From: an uncultured Rikenella sp.
GTDB taxonomy: Bacteria; Bacteroidota; Bacteroidia; Bacteroidales; Rikenellaceae
Direction of reading: 5' to 3'
Length of the DNA: 5,017 nucleotides
Assembly (NCBI RefSeq): GCF_910577125.1
Contig: NZ_CAJTMN010000125.1
Span: 1 to 5,017, forward strand
Positions within the stretch are counted from its first letter, which is position 1, and every line of letters starts with the position of its first letter. The notes below the pieces were generated by a model. That model was not told where the DNA came from. It was given only the letters and a program-made list of their open reading frames with translations, and did not search any database. Of this stretch, positions 4,908 to 5,017 are shown piece after piece. The position numbers were made by a program, and so were the translations under genes.

Positions 4908-5017
4908 TGCGGACGGGATTATGGTGAGTTCGAGGTAGAAACGGTCAGTTTTCGAGTGTCGTGTGTCCGTTTATTCCGAGAGGCAACGCAACTGAAAACC
5001 GGAACCACGTCCGGTCG
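4908..5017. other. Downstream of kdsB, no gene
   Basis: No reading frame with a usable start is present. A small hairpin, ACCGGA/TCCGGT (4998-5003, 5010-5015), is followed on the minus strand by a short run of three or four T. It could be a weak terminator for a minus-strand gene beyond the window, but it is too weak to call. No clear terminator for kdsB is seen. Confidence 0.35.

Overview
The window looks like a Bacteroidales chromosome, possibly a GC-rich Alistipes/Rikenellaceae-type genome. This rests on three signs: start regions without strong Shine-Dalgarno sites, upstream boxes resembling the Bacteroidota -33 TTTG / -7 TAnnTTTG promoter, and a membrane-anchored coiled-coil protein of the kind common in that order. 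The genus is inference and was not tested.

Layout. Positions 1-800 hold no credible gene. They contain a long structured repeat (R1, about 54-500, minus orientation) and a shorter one (S1, about 521-713, plus). A strong minus-strand terminator (804-832) closes a 305-aa single-pass membrane coiled-coil protein of unknown function (870-1787, minus). A 418-bp partly AT-rich divergent intergenic region carries candidate promoters for both directions and a palindrome at the predicted start of the next transcript. A ROK-family (NagC/Mlc/XylR type) sugar-responsive regulator follows (2206-3441, plus). About 700 bp of repeat then follow: R2 (about 3477-3865, plus) and S2 (about 3886-4037, plus). The last gene is kdsB, CMP-Kdo synthetase for lipopolysaccharide (4143-4907, plus). 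The final 110 bp show no gene.

The three genes do not form an operon or one obvious pathway. The coiled-coil gene and the ROK gene are divergent. kdsB lies on the ROK strand but is separated from it by repeats. The ROK regulator probably controls a carbohydrate regulon outside the window and perhaps itself. kdsB is a housekeeping envelope gene.

The most unusual content is the repeat family. R1 and R2 are inverted copies of one element, and S1 and S2 are direct copies of another. Both are chains of hairpins. Between copies, several stems have changed sequence while staying fully paired, for example GCGC/GCGC against GGCC/GGCC, CACCC/GGGTG against CGTCC/GGACG, and GTTCTTTTTGT against GCCGCTTTTT. 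This suggests that the folded form is kept, as RNA or as extruded DNA, or that hairpin-templated correction is at work. I do not recognise the family by name.
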